Shown piece by piece: positions 13,798 through 22,431 of a DNA stretch of 22,480 nucleotides. The DNA is taken from positions 1 to 22,480 of the forward strand of contig JAVBKB010000130.1 of the NCBI GenBank assembly GCA_031554275.1. The letters are read 5' to 3'. Below the pieces are notes generated by a model that searched no databases, was not told the origin of the DNA, and worked only from the letters and a program-made list of their open reading frames with translations. The translations under genes and the position numbers were made by a program. This DNA comes from JAVBKB01 sp031554275 (GTDB lineage: Bacteria > Bacillota > Bacilli > JARBTR01). Positions within the stretch are counted from its first letter, which is position 1; every line of letters starts with the position of its first letter.

Positions 13798-15360
13798 TCA
13801 TCCAATAAAACTCCTTGAAATCAATTTACCAAAGAGCGGAATGCGCTGCACTTCAGGCTTCGTGACAACACCAGTAATCACCAACAATATGAGAAACAGT
13901 ACAACCATGAGGGATGCAGTCAGAAGCACATTCTGTACCATTCCAAGTGCTGCGAATATCTTCAAGTTAAGCAGATGTCCTGTGAACCCTGTAATCAAAA
14001 TAATCACACCTGTAACAACATATTCTCGCAGATAAATTGGCACATGGATTTTGCGGGAAATTGAAACGAAATGTAGCCAAGTAATCAGGATTATTCCAAC
14101 CCCAAGCGAGAGCGTAACCCCCATGATACCAAAGCGAGGTTGCGTTGCCAGAATCAGTATTAATACTGTTTTCACAGCTGCTCCAATGAAGCTATTCACC
14201 ATTGCAGCAGTTGCCATATTCATTGCTTGCAGTGCTGCTTGAAGCGGTCCTTGGTAAAAGAAAAACAGGAAGAAAGGCGCCAGAAATTTAACATAATGGG
14301 CAGCATGATTATTGCCATACATCAAGGTCATTAATGGGTCTGCTAACACATAGATGATGACAACGGAAAGAGCACCACTGATAAAGGTGAAGCGTAACGA
14401 TTGATGTAGCTGGTACTCCACTAGCCTGAATTTCTTTTTCGCATAGGCTTCACTAATAGCAGGAATGAGTGAAGTACCCAATGAAGTTGTGATAAATGAT
14501 GGAAGCATGAGGAGTGGCAAGGCATATCCCGTTAACTCTCCATATAGCTTTGTAGAACTAACAGTTGTGATGCCTGCGATCGCTAAACTCTGTGCGACAA
14601 CAATCGGCTCAAGGAACCAAGCTATTGAGCCAATCATCCGACTGCCAGTAGTAGGGATGGCAATTGTCATCAGCTCTTGTAGTGTTTTACGTCCCTTGAC
14701 CATATGAGAGAAAAATTGTTTGCGTAAGCGAAAATTTTTTCGAAGTTTAAAACGTGCCAGTAGATACAATAATGAAACTAGCTCTCCTATTATAGAAGCC
14801 ACAATGGCACCAGCAGTGGCATACTCAATGCCATAAGGTAAAAACTTCTTCGTGAGGTAAGCGATTAAAGCAATTCGAACAGATTGCTCTAATATCATTG
14901 AAAATGCAAATGGGTTCATCTGCTGTTTCCCTTGGAAGTAGCCCCGTAACACGGCAGAAACTGCTGTGATCGGAATAATTGGTGCCATAGCAAGGAGTGG
15001 GTAATAAACGCGGTGATCTGTGAACAATGTTTGAGAAATGAACTTTGCACCTAATATTAATAAAGGTGTGAAAATCATTGAAAGAAGAATGGTTACTGCC
15101 AGTGAAACAACAAGTATTGATTTCACTTTCCTTGAATCATCTCTCGCCGTAGCTTCCGCAACAAATTTGGAGATGGCAACAGGTAGTCCAATTTGTGTGA
15201 TCGCAATCACTAGAAATAGGGTTGGTGAGGCCATCATGTATAAACCAACGCCCTCTTCACCAACAAACCGTGCTAACACGATCCGATTAATGAATCCAAG
15301 AATTCTAGTGATGAATCCTGCAATGAGTAAAATGATTGTTCCTTTAAGAAATCTTGACAT
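13798..15360 (-). CDS. spoVB: SpoVB-like polysaccharide/lipid flippase (MATE/MOP superfamily)
   Basis: A 520-aa polytopic membrane protein with about 14 predicted helices, highly similar in motif order to Bacillus SpoVB: 'FLKGTIILLIAGFITRILGF', 'RFVGEEGVGLYMMASP', 'GLPVAISKFVAEA', 'VLRGYFQGKQQMNP', 'LPYGIEYATAGA', 'IPTTGSRMIG', 'EPIVVAQSLAIAGI', 'FYQGPLQAALQAMNMA'. SpoVB is a MOP-family transporter needed for spore cortex in B. subtilis, probably flipping a peptidoglycan lipid precursor. Homologues also occur in non-sporulating Bacilli, so the role here is uncertain. Start is ATG at 15360. It is divergent from comN (230 bases) and precedes the YrzE-like gene on its strand, the Bacillus arrangement. 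Confidence 0.92.
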   Translation of the reverse strand: MSRFLKGTIILLIAGFITRILGFINRIVLARFVGEEGVGLYMMASPTLFLVIAITQIGLPVAISKFVAEATARDDSRKVKSILVVSLAVTILLSMIFTPLLILGAKFISQTLFTDHRVYYPLLAMAPIIPITAVSAVLRGYFQGKQQMNPFAFSMILEQSVRIALIAYLTKKFLPYGIEYATAGAIVASIIGELVSLLYLLARFKLRKNFRLRKQFFSHMVKGRKTLQELMTIAIPTTGSRMIGSIAWFLEPIVVAQSLAIAGITTVSSTKLYGELTGYALPLLMLPSFITTSLGTSLIPAISEAYAKKKFRLVEYQLHQSLRFTFISGALSVVIIYVLADPLMTLMYGNNHAAHYVKFLAPFFLFFFYQGPLQAALQAMNMATAAMVNSFIGAAVKTVLILILATQPRFGIMGVTLSLGVGIILITWLHFVSISRKIHVPIYLREYVVTGVIILITGFTGHLLNLKIFAALGMVQNVLLTASLMVVLFLILLVITGVVTKPEVQRIPLFGKLISRSFIG

Positions 15361-15450
15361 ATTAAATTACCAACCTTTTCAATCTATCAACAATCCAGTA
15401 CAATAGAAATGATACTTGATTGTTTGACTCTTTTTTCTTAAGCGAGTTAT

Positions 15451-15479
15451 TTGTCTACATAACTAAAGGTAGCTTTATA
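15451..15479 (+). promoter_or_regulatory. Possible promoter of comN-secDF
   Basis: TTGTCT (15451-15456), a 17-base spacer and TTTATA (15474-15479). It would give a leader of about 105 bases that contains a run of 8 T, GCG, then 9 A (15537-15556), able to form a weak hairpin before the comN ribosome site. Confidence 0.4.
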
Positions 15480-15590
15480 AAAGATATGCACTCAACAGAC
15501 AAGCTTATGATTTTTCAGTAACTATTATTTCTTTAGTTTTTTTTGCGAAAAAAAAATTGAGAATGTAGAATGTGAAGGGTAGGAGTACTT

Positions 15591-15884
15591 ATGCATCCAA
15601 ATGAATTGTATCGAAAGCAGGTACAACCCGCTTTACAGCTGAAGTGTAAGGATTTCGAGTTAATGGGTTACAATGTTAATGAAGAAGGAATTTGGAGTTA
15701 TTTTGTGGATTATAAATGGCGTAAGCAGACCAATGTTTTGCGTCTATATCAAGTTGTAAATGAGATACTAATGCTGAAGATTTCTGACTATATGAACTTT
15801 GCCTCACTAGATGTGATCAAACGTTCGGGCCCAAAGAGGAAAGGGATGCAGTTAAATAAAGAAGACTTGAAAGATTTGATCTAG
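15591..15884 (+). CDS. comN: ComN-type post-transcriptional regulator
   Basis: A 97-aa protein of the ComN (YrzD) family: 'LKCKDFELMGYN', 'EEGIWSYFVDYKWRK', 'LRLYQVVNEILMLKISDYMN'. In B. subtilis ComN controls comE mRNA level or localisation post-transcriptionally, linked to competence. The gene starts with ATG at 15591 behind TAGGAG and is followed 70 bases later by secDF, the same order as in Bacillus (spoVB, comN, secDF). The basic C-terminal 'KRSGPKRKGMQ' could contact RNA, which is inference. Confidence 0.85.
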   Translation: MHPNELYRKQVQPALQLKCKDFELMGYNVNEEGIWSYFVDYKWRKQTNVLRLYQVVNEILMLKISDYMNFASLDVIKRSGPKRKGMQLNKEDLKDLI

Positions 15885-15911
15885 TTTTTTACTAGGGATA
15901 AGTATTATAAT
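15885..15911 (+). promoter_or_regulatory. Possible promoter of secDF
   Basis: A perfect TATAAT (15906-15911) lies 43 bases before the secDF ATG. The -35 side is only T-rich (TTTTTT at 15 bases). A small CTAG...CTAG dyad overlaps it. The comN transcript may simply read through. Confidence 0.3.
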
Positions 15912-15954
15912 GTATTTTATTGAAGATGGAAGTTTTGAGAGGAGCCATAAGTAA

Positions 15955-18213
15955 ATGATTAAAAGAAGTAGAATAATTGCATTTGTTCTGATTGTGGGTT
16001 GTCTAGGCGGAATATTTGCATGGACAGTTGAACCAATAATGAAGAACGTAAGTTTAGGTTTAGATCTTCAAGGAGGATTTGAAGTTCAGTATCAAGTTGA
16101 CCCTGCTAAAGAGGGGCAAACAATTAATGAAGAAGCACTAAAGGCAACTGCAAGCGCACTTAACCGACGAGTTGACGTTCTTGGAGTCAACGATCCAAGC
16201 ATCAATATTGAAGGCGAAACAATACGTGTCCAGCTTGCAGGCGTGAAGGATGCAGATAAAGCAAGAAAAATACTGTCAACAGAGGCTAATCTGACGTTAC
16301 GTGATTATCAAGACAAGGTAATGCTTGATGGTGCTGACTTTGTGGAGAACGGCGCTTATGCTGGTTATAATGACCGCAATCAGATCTGTGTTTTCATCAA
16401 GTTAAAGGACGCTAGCAAATTCTATAATGTAACGAATGAAGTATATGGTAAGCCGGACAAGGCATTGGTCATTTGGTTGGATTTTGAAGAAGGTGTCGAT
16501 TCATATGCCACTGAGAAGGTCAAAGCCAAACCTAAGTTTATCTCCGCACCAGGTGTAAATGATGGTCCAATTAATAGTGAAACAGCAACAATTTCGGGAA
16601 GTTTCACCATTCAAGAAGCACAAGAACTTTCTGAAATCCTTAATGCTGGGGCACTACCAACAAAGTTAACTGAGATCTATTCGACATCAGTGGGAGCACA
16701 GTTTGGTAAGAATGCGTTAGATCAAACAATGCTAGCAGGCATAATTGCTTTGGCACTTGTATTTGCATTTATGATTTATTTCTACCGATTCCCTGGTTTT
16801 CTGGCATGTATTACATTAACAATATATTGTTATGTCATGATTTTTGTTTTTGAAAAGATCAATGGTGTGCTAACCCTACCAGGTATTGCCGCCTTGATTC
16901 TTGGAGTGGGTATTGCTGTTGATGCCAATATCATTGCTGATGAACGGATTAAGGACGAGCTTAGAAAAGGTCGAACGGTTAAAGCAGCATTCAAAGAAGG
17001 TAATAAACACTCGATCGCTACAATCATTGATGCTCACGTAACAACACTTATTGTCTCGATTGTTCTCTTTATCTATGGTACAAGTTCTGTTAAAGGATTC
17101 GCAACAATGCTGTTTATCAGTATCATTGTTGGTTTCTGTACTGCAGTATATGGTACAAGAGGATTAATGAAGCTTTGGGTAGATAGCAATTTCTTAAACA
17201 ATCGTTTAGGCTGGCTCCATGTGAAGAAAAGCCAAGTCCTCAAACTCAAAGATGTCAATAATGACTTAGATATCCCGACACGTTTTGATAAATACGATTT
17301 TATCAAGCATAGTAAAAAATTCTTTATTGTTTCACTAGTACTCACAGTTGTCGGAATCGGCTCCCTTTTCATCTCAGGTCTTAATACGAGTATTGACTTC
17401 TCAAGTGGATCGCGGATTGAAGTTGTTTCTGATAAATCCGTTTCTGTAGATGTAGTTAAAGAAAAGTTTGATGAATTGGGGATTAAGGTTGATGATGCGA
17501 TCACGGCAGACGCAGGCGCAGGCAATGAATCCGTTATTGTGCGAGTCAAAGGAGAGCTCTCCCAAGACCAAGTACTTCAAGTGAAGTCAACGATGAGTTC
17601 GACGTTTGGGCATGAACCAAATATTAGTACAGTTTCATCCATCATTGGAAAAGAGCTTGCAAAGAATGCTTTGATATCAGTACTAATTGCTTCCATTGGG
17701 ATCATTATCTATATAACAATTCGATTTGAGTGGAGAATGGCAATCGCAGCAATTGTTTCACTTCTGCATGATGCATTCTTTATCGTCACGGTTTTCAGCT
17801 TGATCAGGTTTGAAGTTGACTTAACGTTTATTGCAGCCGTTCTGACGATACTTGGTTATTCAATCAATGATACAATTGTTACCTTTGACCGTATTCGTGA
17901 GAATATGAAAAAAGCAAAGAAAATCCGATCCAAAGAAGAGGTTGCTCGGATTGCGAATATCAGTATTCGTCAAACCTTGAGACGATCTATTAATACTGTT
18001 GTGACCGTTATCTTAACAGTACTGGCGATGCTCATATTTGGAAGTCATGCGATCTTCAACTTTAACTTCGCATTACTTGTGGGCTTGATGATTGGTATGT
18101 ATTCTTCGGTTCTGATTGCAGTGCCGATTTGGGTTTTCTTGAAAGGAAAACAGGTTTCCAAAACAGGTGGCATCAAGACTGAACCGAAAAAGAGTATCGA
18201 AGGAACTGTGTAA
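15955..18213 (+). CDS. secDF: Fused protein-export membrane protein SecDF
   Basis: A 752-aa natural fusion of SecD and SecF, as in Bacillus (about 737 aa). SecDF uses the proton motive force to help complete secretion through SecYEG. The SecD half has an N-terminal helix (about 8-26), the 'LGLDLQGGFEVQYQV' motif at 34-48, a large external domain and a membrane bundle with 'LGVGIAVDANIIADERIKDE'. The SecF half starts near residue 448 ('YDFIKHSKKFFIVSLVL'), has the D1-like 'SIDFSSGSRIEV' near 480 and 'LGYSINDTIVTFDRIRENM' in the bundle. The start ATG follows GAGAGGAG. In Bacillus recJ-apt-relA lies just downstream; here a channel gene comes next. Confidence 0.97.
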   Translation: MIKRSRIIAFVLIVGCLGGIFAWTVEPIMKNVSLGLDLQGGFEVQYQVDPAKEGQTINEEALKATASALNRRVDVLGVNDPSINIEGETIRVQLAGVKDADKARKILSTEANLTLRDYQDKVMLDGADFVENGAYAGYNDRNQICVFIKLKDASKFYNVTNEVYGKPDKALVIWLDFEEGVDSYATEKVKAKPKFISAPGVNDGPINSETATISGSFTIQEAQELSEILNAGALPTKLTEIYSTSVGAQFGKNALDQTMLAGIIALALVFAFMIYFYRFPGFLACITLTIYCYVMIFVFEKINGVLTLPGIAALILGVGIAVDANIIADERIKDELRKGRTVKAAFKEGNKHSIATIIDAHVTTLIVSIVLFIYGTSSVKGFATMLFISIIVGFCTAVYGTRGLMKLWVDSNFLNNRLGWLHVKKSQVLKLKDVNNDLDIPTRFDKYDFIKHSKKFFIVSLVLTVVGIGSLFISGLNTSIDFSSGSRIEVVSDKSVSVDVVKEKFDELGIKVDDAITADAGAGNESVIVRVKGELSQDQVLQVKSTMSSTFGHEPNISTVSSIIGKELAKNALISVLIASIGIIIYITIRFEWRMAIAAIVSLLHDAFFIVTVFSLIRFEVDLTFIAAVLTILGYSINDTIVTFDRIRENMKKAKKIRSKEEVARIANISIRQTLRRSINTVVTVILTVLAMLIFGSHAIFNFNFALLVGLMIGMYSSVLIAVPIWVFLKGKQVSKTGGIKTEPKKSIEGTV

Positions 18214-18251
18214 AAACTTCTAACAAAACACAATTTTAAAATTAATAATTG

Positions 18252-18288
18252 AGGATAGCTACTGTGCAAACAGCAACTATCCTTTCTT
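18252..18288 (+). terminator. Terminator after secDF
   Basis: AGGATAG/CTATCCT (18252-18258 with 18277-18283) with an inner CTG/CAG pairing is followed by TTCTT. The T-tract is short, so some read-through into the channel gene is possible. Confidence 0.6.
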
Positions 18289-18332
18289 ATAAGAAAAAAC
18301 TTTTTGAAAAAATTTCTTAATTGGGGTGCCGT

Positions 18333-20198
18333 ATGAAAAAACCAAGTCTTAAAGAGAGATTGAGTTATCAGTTTGACAAAGTAATGACGAAAGGAACAGT
18401 TGCACTTGTTGGGCTGTTATTTCTGATTACAATTATTGTGATATTAATTGGTGGGTGGATAGCTTCGTGGTTTGTGGATGAAGATGTTTCGATTTGGAAA
18501 TCGCTTTGGTTAAGCTTCAACCATACAATTGATTCTGGGATGCTTGGAGGAGATGAAGGTGGCATATCTTTACTTCTGATCATGTTCATCATAACAATTT
18601 GTGGTATTTTCATTACTAGTATGTTAATCGGGGTGTTGAGTTCTGGTCTAGAATCGAAGTTTACTTCCTTGAGAAAGGGAAAGTCCAGAGTGCTTGAGAA
18701 TGGTCACGTGGTGATCCTTGGATTCAATGATAATGTTTTCCCGATTATTTCTGAACTGTTGATTGCCAATGAGAGTGAGAAGAAGCAGAGCATTGTCGTA
18801 TTTGGTAACGAAGATAAAGAAGTAATGGATGAAGCGATGAGTGCTTATTTTCCTGATACAAAGAATACAACGATTATTTGTAGAAGCGGTGAGACAACTA
18901 GTATTTCGGATTTGTCAGCCTGCTCAATCGAAAGTTGCCGATCAGTTATTGTCAATGAATCAGATGATTTCTCTGTTATCAAAACCATTATTGCTACAGC
19001 CAGTATTATTAAAGATTCGGAGAATTGTAGTGCGTATATGGTTGCGACTGTTCAAAATAAGCGAAATGTCGAGGCAGCAAAAATCGCTGGTGAAGGATTT
19101 GCATATATTCTGTATTTCAAAAGCACAATTGCTCGAATTATTGCACATACTTGCAATCAACCTGGATTGTCTGCTGTTTTTACGGATTTATTCGACTTTG
19201 CAGGGGATGAAATCTACTTTGAAGAATTCCCGCAATTCTATGGAAAAACCTATCAAGAAATTATCTGTTCGTTTGGATCGTCTTCTGTTATTGGTATCGG
19301 AAAAAACAAAGCTACACTTCTTAATCCGAATAATGAAACAGTCTATGATCAGGGTGATCAACTAATCTTGATTGCAGCTGATAATAATGAGTCATCAGCG
19401 CTAGCAAATGCGCCAGCAATCGATGTTAACGCGATCTTGTCAAATACACATCGTACAAATATTACGCCGAAAGAAAATGTTCTTTTCCTTGGCTACAACG
19501 ATTTGTTACTAGAAATAATCGCAGAGCTAGATCATTATGTTGCAGATGGATCGAAGATTTGTATAGCTACGACAGAAGCTTTGCCAGACGAAACAAAGAA
19601 ATTACTAGAAAGCAAATGTAAGAAAATTGATCTTATTCTCAAAGAATGCGACTTATTTACACAAAGTGAGTTGGAAGCACTTGTGAAAGATGCAGTCAGT
19701 ATTGTTTTATTAAGCAATTATGATCAAGACCCTGAGGTATCCGATTCAGAGACATTACTGCTCTTATTACATCTAAGAGATATTTCACTTAAGAAAGGCT
19801 ACAGCTTCTCAATAACAAGTGAGATGATTAAAGTTCGCAACCAGAAACTAGCTAAGGTAGCTCGTGTTAATGATTTTGTTATAAGTAGTAATATTACTGG
19901 CTTGATGGTGGCTCAGCTTTCTCAAAACCAACTGCTATTCAATGTTTTTGAAGATTTGTTAGATAATGATGGTTCAGAAATCTATATGAAACCTGTTGGT
20001 GATTATGTAGATCTAAGCAAGCCTGTTAATTTATTTACAGCTTATCAGGCCGTTGCAAATCGAAATGAAACAATGATCGGTTATAAGCGAATGTCAGGAA
20101 CCAATCAAAGTTATCAAATTACCTTGAACCCAGATAAGCAGGAAGAGATTAAATTTACAGAACAAGATTCATTCATAGTTCTTTCAGAAGAAGGCTGA
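18333..20198 (+). CDS. CASTOR/POLLUX-like ion channel with two RCK (TrkA-N) domains
   Basis: A 621-aa protein. It has two membrane helices (about 21-47 and 78-103) that flank a pore-like loop 'SFNHTIDSGMLGGDEGG' typical of CASTOR/POLLUX-related channels. A cytosolic part follows with two Rossmann-type RCK domains, the first from 'GHVVILGFNDNVFPII' (124-139) and the second from 'ENVLFLGYNDLLLEII' (381-396). Plant relatives conduct K+ or Ca2+ at the nuclear envelope; bacterial ones are presumed ligand-gated cation channels, substrate untested. I chose the ATG at 18333 (GGGGTG just before it) over an in-frame TTG at 18321 that overlaps that site. It lies where recJ-apt sits in Bacillus. Confidence 0.85.
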   Translation: MKKPSLKERLSYQFDKVMTKGTVALVGLLFLITIIVILIGGWIASWFVDEDVSIWKSLWLSFNHTIDSGMLGGDEGGISLLLIMFIITICGIFITSMLIGVLSSGLESKFTSLRKGKSRVLENGHVVILGFNDNVFPIISELLIANESEKKQSIVVFGNEDKEVMDEAMSAYFPDTKNTTIICRSGETTSISDLSACSIESCRSVIVNESDDFSVIKTIIATASIIKDSENCSAYMVATVQNKRNVEAAKIAGEGFAYILYFKSTIARIIAHTCNQPGLSAVFTDLFDFAGDEIYFEEFPQFYGKTYQEIICSFGSSSVIGIGKNKATLLNPNNETVYDQGDQLILIAADNNESSALANAPAIDVNAILSNTHRTNITPKENVLFLGYNDLLLEIIAELDHYVADGSKICIATTEALPDETKKLLESKCKKIDLILKECDLFTQSELEALVKDAVSIVLLSNYDQDPEVSDSETLLLLLHLRDISLKKGYSFSITSEMIKVRNQKLAKVARVNDFVISSNITGLMVAQLSQNQLLFNVFEDLLDNDGSEIYMKPVGDYVDLSKPVNLFTAYQAVANRNETMIGYKRMSGTNQSYQITLNPDKQEEIKFTEQDSFIVLSEEG

Positions 20199-20438
20199 AC
20201 GATACGATTGGATATAAGTCGGGAGAAGCGACAGAAAAGCTGAGATTTGGACAATTTAGCGCAGACGAAATAGTTGCAACATATTGTTCAGATACAATAA
20301 CTGCGACATAAATCCTGTTTGCTTTGAACATCAAAAGGATGTGGAATCCATTTTGGAACAAATTCCGCATTCTTTTTGATTTATCCTATTTATTTCGTAA
20401 TTCGACGAAAAGATTGGTCGATTTCGGAAATATCCGCT
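20199..20438. other. Spacer after the channel gene
   Basis: The first 100 bases include a short stretch that reads as protein-like in one plus-strand frame ('GEATEKLRFGQFSADEIVA') but has no start or ribosome site, so I do not call a gene. The terminator at 20333-20377 follows, then about 60 bases before repeat element B. Confidence 0.4.
20333..20377 (+). terminator. Terminator after the channel gene
   Basis: A 15-bp stem with two G-U pairs, AAAAGGATGTGGAAT (20333-20347) against ATTCCGCATTCTTTT (20362-20376), has a 14-base loop and a T-rich end. It lies about 135 bases after the stop codon. Confidence 0.75.
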
Positions 20439-20757
20439 TTATCCTAATTGTCGATAGAAATGCAACTTATCCTGATTACCGATTAAGATAGCGAATGCTT
20501 TGTGGTAATTTTCCATCTCGCTTTGTTAAAAAAGTGCATAAATATCTAGATATTCGCGCATTTTTTGCCGCGCGAGATGAAAAAATTCCGGACAAATCAT
20601 TCACTATTTTAATCGGTAATCAGGATTAAAACTCGCTAAGATCCCAAATACTTCGTCATAATTTCCTAGGATAGTCCCGCTATCCGTCGTAAATTATTCC
20701 TCGTCTTTGAAAATCTTATCGGAGTTTTAAGTTGTATTTTAACGACAATTAGGATTA
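20439..20757. repeat. Repeat element B (long nested inverted repeats, shared with element A)
   Basis: Outer arms: 20439-20469 pairs with the inverted arm in 20728-20757 (TCCTAATTGTCG against CGACAATTAGGA at the ends). Inner arms: a perfect 17-bp inverted repeat, ATCCTGATTACCGATTA (20469-20485) with 20610-20626. Inside that, CATCTCGC (20514-20521) pairs with GCGAGATG (20572-20579), and AAAAAA/TTTTTT flank a perfect palindrome AATATCTAGATATT (20541-20554). On the right side GGATAG/CTATCC (about 20669-20685) forms a further hairpin flanked by TAATTT/AAATTA. No open reading frame is present. The arms recur in element A at 4966-5213. It ends about 70 bases before relA. Confidence 0.78.
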
Positions 20758-20771
20758 TTTTGATTATTTTC

Positions 20772-20800
20772 TTTACTTTTAGGCAATTTTTATTAATAAT
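20772..20800 (+). promoter_or_regulatory. Possible promoter of relA
   Basis: TTTACT (20772-20777), a 17-base spacer and AATAAT (20795-20800), about 30 bases before the ATG and just downstream of repeat element B. The boxes are moderate. Confidence 0.35.
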
Positions 20801-20829
20801 AGATACAATCTTTTGAACCGAGGAATCCT

Positions 20830-22431
20830 ATGTATACACAGAAGTTTTATCGACCAAATCAGGTTTTCGAAGACGCCGCAAAGTATGTGAATGACGAATC
20901 TGGAATGGCTTTGATCAAAAAGGCATTTGAATTTGCAGATCGATTGCACAAGGGGCAGTTTCGTAAATCAAGAGAACCATATATTGTGCATCCTACTCAG
21001 GTGGCAGGGATCCTTGTTGAGCTTGAGATGGATCCAGCAACAATTGCTGCTGGGTTTCTTCATGATGTTGTAGAGGACACTGACGCTACACTTGAAGAGA
21101 TTGGTCGTGAATTCAACGAGACGATTATGCATTTGGTTGATGGTGTTACAAAGTTAGGAAAGATCAAATATAAGTCCCAAGAACAAGAACAGGCAGAGAA
21201 TTATCGCAAGATGTTTGTGGCAATGACGAATGATTTCAGGGTCATTATCATTAAATTCGCTGACCGGCTACATAATTTAAGAACACTGAAGCATTTACCT
21301 CCTGAGAAACAAATGAGAATTGCTAATGAGACGCTTGAAATCTTCGCGCCACTTGCAAACCGACTTGGTATTTCCAATATTCAATGGGAATTAGAGGATA
21401 CCGCACTCCGTTTTCTAGACCCATCTCATTATTTCAAGGTAGTCAACTTAATGAAACAGCGAAGCCATGAGCGGGAAAAATATCTCAATATGGTTATGGA
21501 AGAGATCCGCAAAAGCATGGCAGAATCTGATATTGAGGGTGAAGTGTTTGGGCGACCAAAGCATATCTACAGTGTTTATCGGAAGATGGAGATAAAGGGC
21601 AGGCAGTTTGACGAGATTTACGATCTGATTGCAGTTCGTGTTGTCGTTGATAGCATTAAGGATTGCTATGCAGTATTAGGTGCAGTGCACACATTATGGA
21701 CACCAATTAATGGTCGGCTAAAGGACTTTATCGCAATGCCGAAATCAAATATGTATCAGTCTTTGCACACAACCGTGATTGGACCAGAACGCGTGCCATT
21801 TGAAATCCAAATCCGGACTAAAGATATGCACCGTGTTGCACAATACGGTATCGCAGCACATTGGGCGTATAAGCAAGATAAGGATATTAAAAAGAAGAAG
21901 GATGCTGAGAAGAAGCTTGATTTCTTCCGAGAGTTTGTAGAAGTGCAAGAGCAGGATCAGAATGATGATGTTACTTTCTTGCAATCCCTTAAGAATGATT
22001 TGTTCACAGATATGGTCTATATCTATACGCCAAAGGGTGATGTATTTGAGTTGCCGCAGGGGTCAGTGCCAATTGATTTTGCTTATCGGGTTCACTCAGA
22101 GATTGGCAATAAAACGATAGGTGCAAAGATCAATGGAAAGATTGTTCCATTAGATACAGAGCTAAGTACAGGGGATATAATTGAAATTCTTACTGCAAAG
22201 AATTCTTCAGGTCCAAGCCGTGACTGGCTGAAAATGGCGAAGTCAGTACACACACGAAACAAAATTAAGCAGTTCTTTAAGAAGCAAAACCGAGAAGAGA
22301 ATGTTATTAAGGGACGTGATATGCTTGAAAAAGAACTTCGTGATATGGAGATCGAATTCAAGGAAGCATTCGCCTCTGATAATCTAAAACGTATTCTAGA
22401 TAAATATAATTTTCTACACGAAGATGACTGA
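20830..22431 (+). CDS. relA: Bifunctional (p)ppGpp synthetase/hydrolase Rel, cut by an in-frame TGA
   Basis: A long Rel enzyme that makes and degrades (p)ppGpp in the stringent response. The HD hydrolase domain is intact ('FLHDVVEDTDAT' at 77-88, 'FADRLHNLRTL' at 143-153), as is the synthetase ('GRPKHIYSVYRKMEIKGR' from 241, 'MPKSNMYQSLHTTVIG' from 303) and the TGS domain (about 392-456, 'DMVYIYTPKGDVFELPQG'). Family members have about 730-740 aa with helical, zinc-finger/conserved-Cys and ACT domains at the C-terminus. Here TGA at 22429-22431 stops the frame at residue 533, in the block that normally reads 'EED(M/L)YAAVGY'. The start ATG follows GAGGAA. The truncated product could keep both catalytic activities but would lack ribosome-sensing domains; alternatively the stop is a sequencing error. 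Confidence 0.93.
   Translation: MYTQKFYRPNQVFEDAAKYVNDESGMALIKKAFEFADRLHKGQFRKSREPYIVHPTQVAGILVELEMDPATIAAGFLHDVVEDTDATLEEIGREFNETIMHLVDGVTKLGKIKYKSQEQEQAENYRKMFVAMTNDFRVIIIKFADRLHNLRTLKHLPPEKQMRIANETLEIFAPLANRLGISNIQWELEDTALRFLDPSHYFKVVNLMKQRSHEREKYLNMVMEEIRKSMAESDIEGEVFGRPKHIYSVYRKMEIKGRQFDEIYDLIAVRVVVDSIKDCYAVLGAVHTLWTPINGRLKDFIAMPKSNMYQSLHTTVIGPERVPFEIQIRTKDMHRVAQYGIAAHWAYKQDKDIKKKKDAEKKLDFFREFVEVQEQDQNDDVTFLQSLKNDLFTDMVYIYTPKGDVFELPQGSVPIDFAYRVHSEIGNKTIGAKINGKIVPLDTELSTGDIIEILTAKNSSGPSRDWLKMAKSVHTRNKIKQFFKKQNREENVIKGRDMLEKELRDMEIEFKEAFASDNLKRILDKYNFLHEDD

Noticed and set aside
20173..20370. Minus-strand 65-codon frame after the channel gene
   Set aside because: It overlaps the terminator and the channel gene end, and has no ribosome site.
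22429..22431. TGA decoded as Trp or selenocysteine
   Set aside because: TGG is used for Trp throughout, TGA ends patA, the YteA-like gene, the surface protein and the channel gene, and no SECIS-like hairpin follows the codon within the visible 49 bases.
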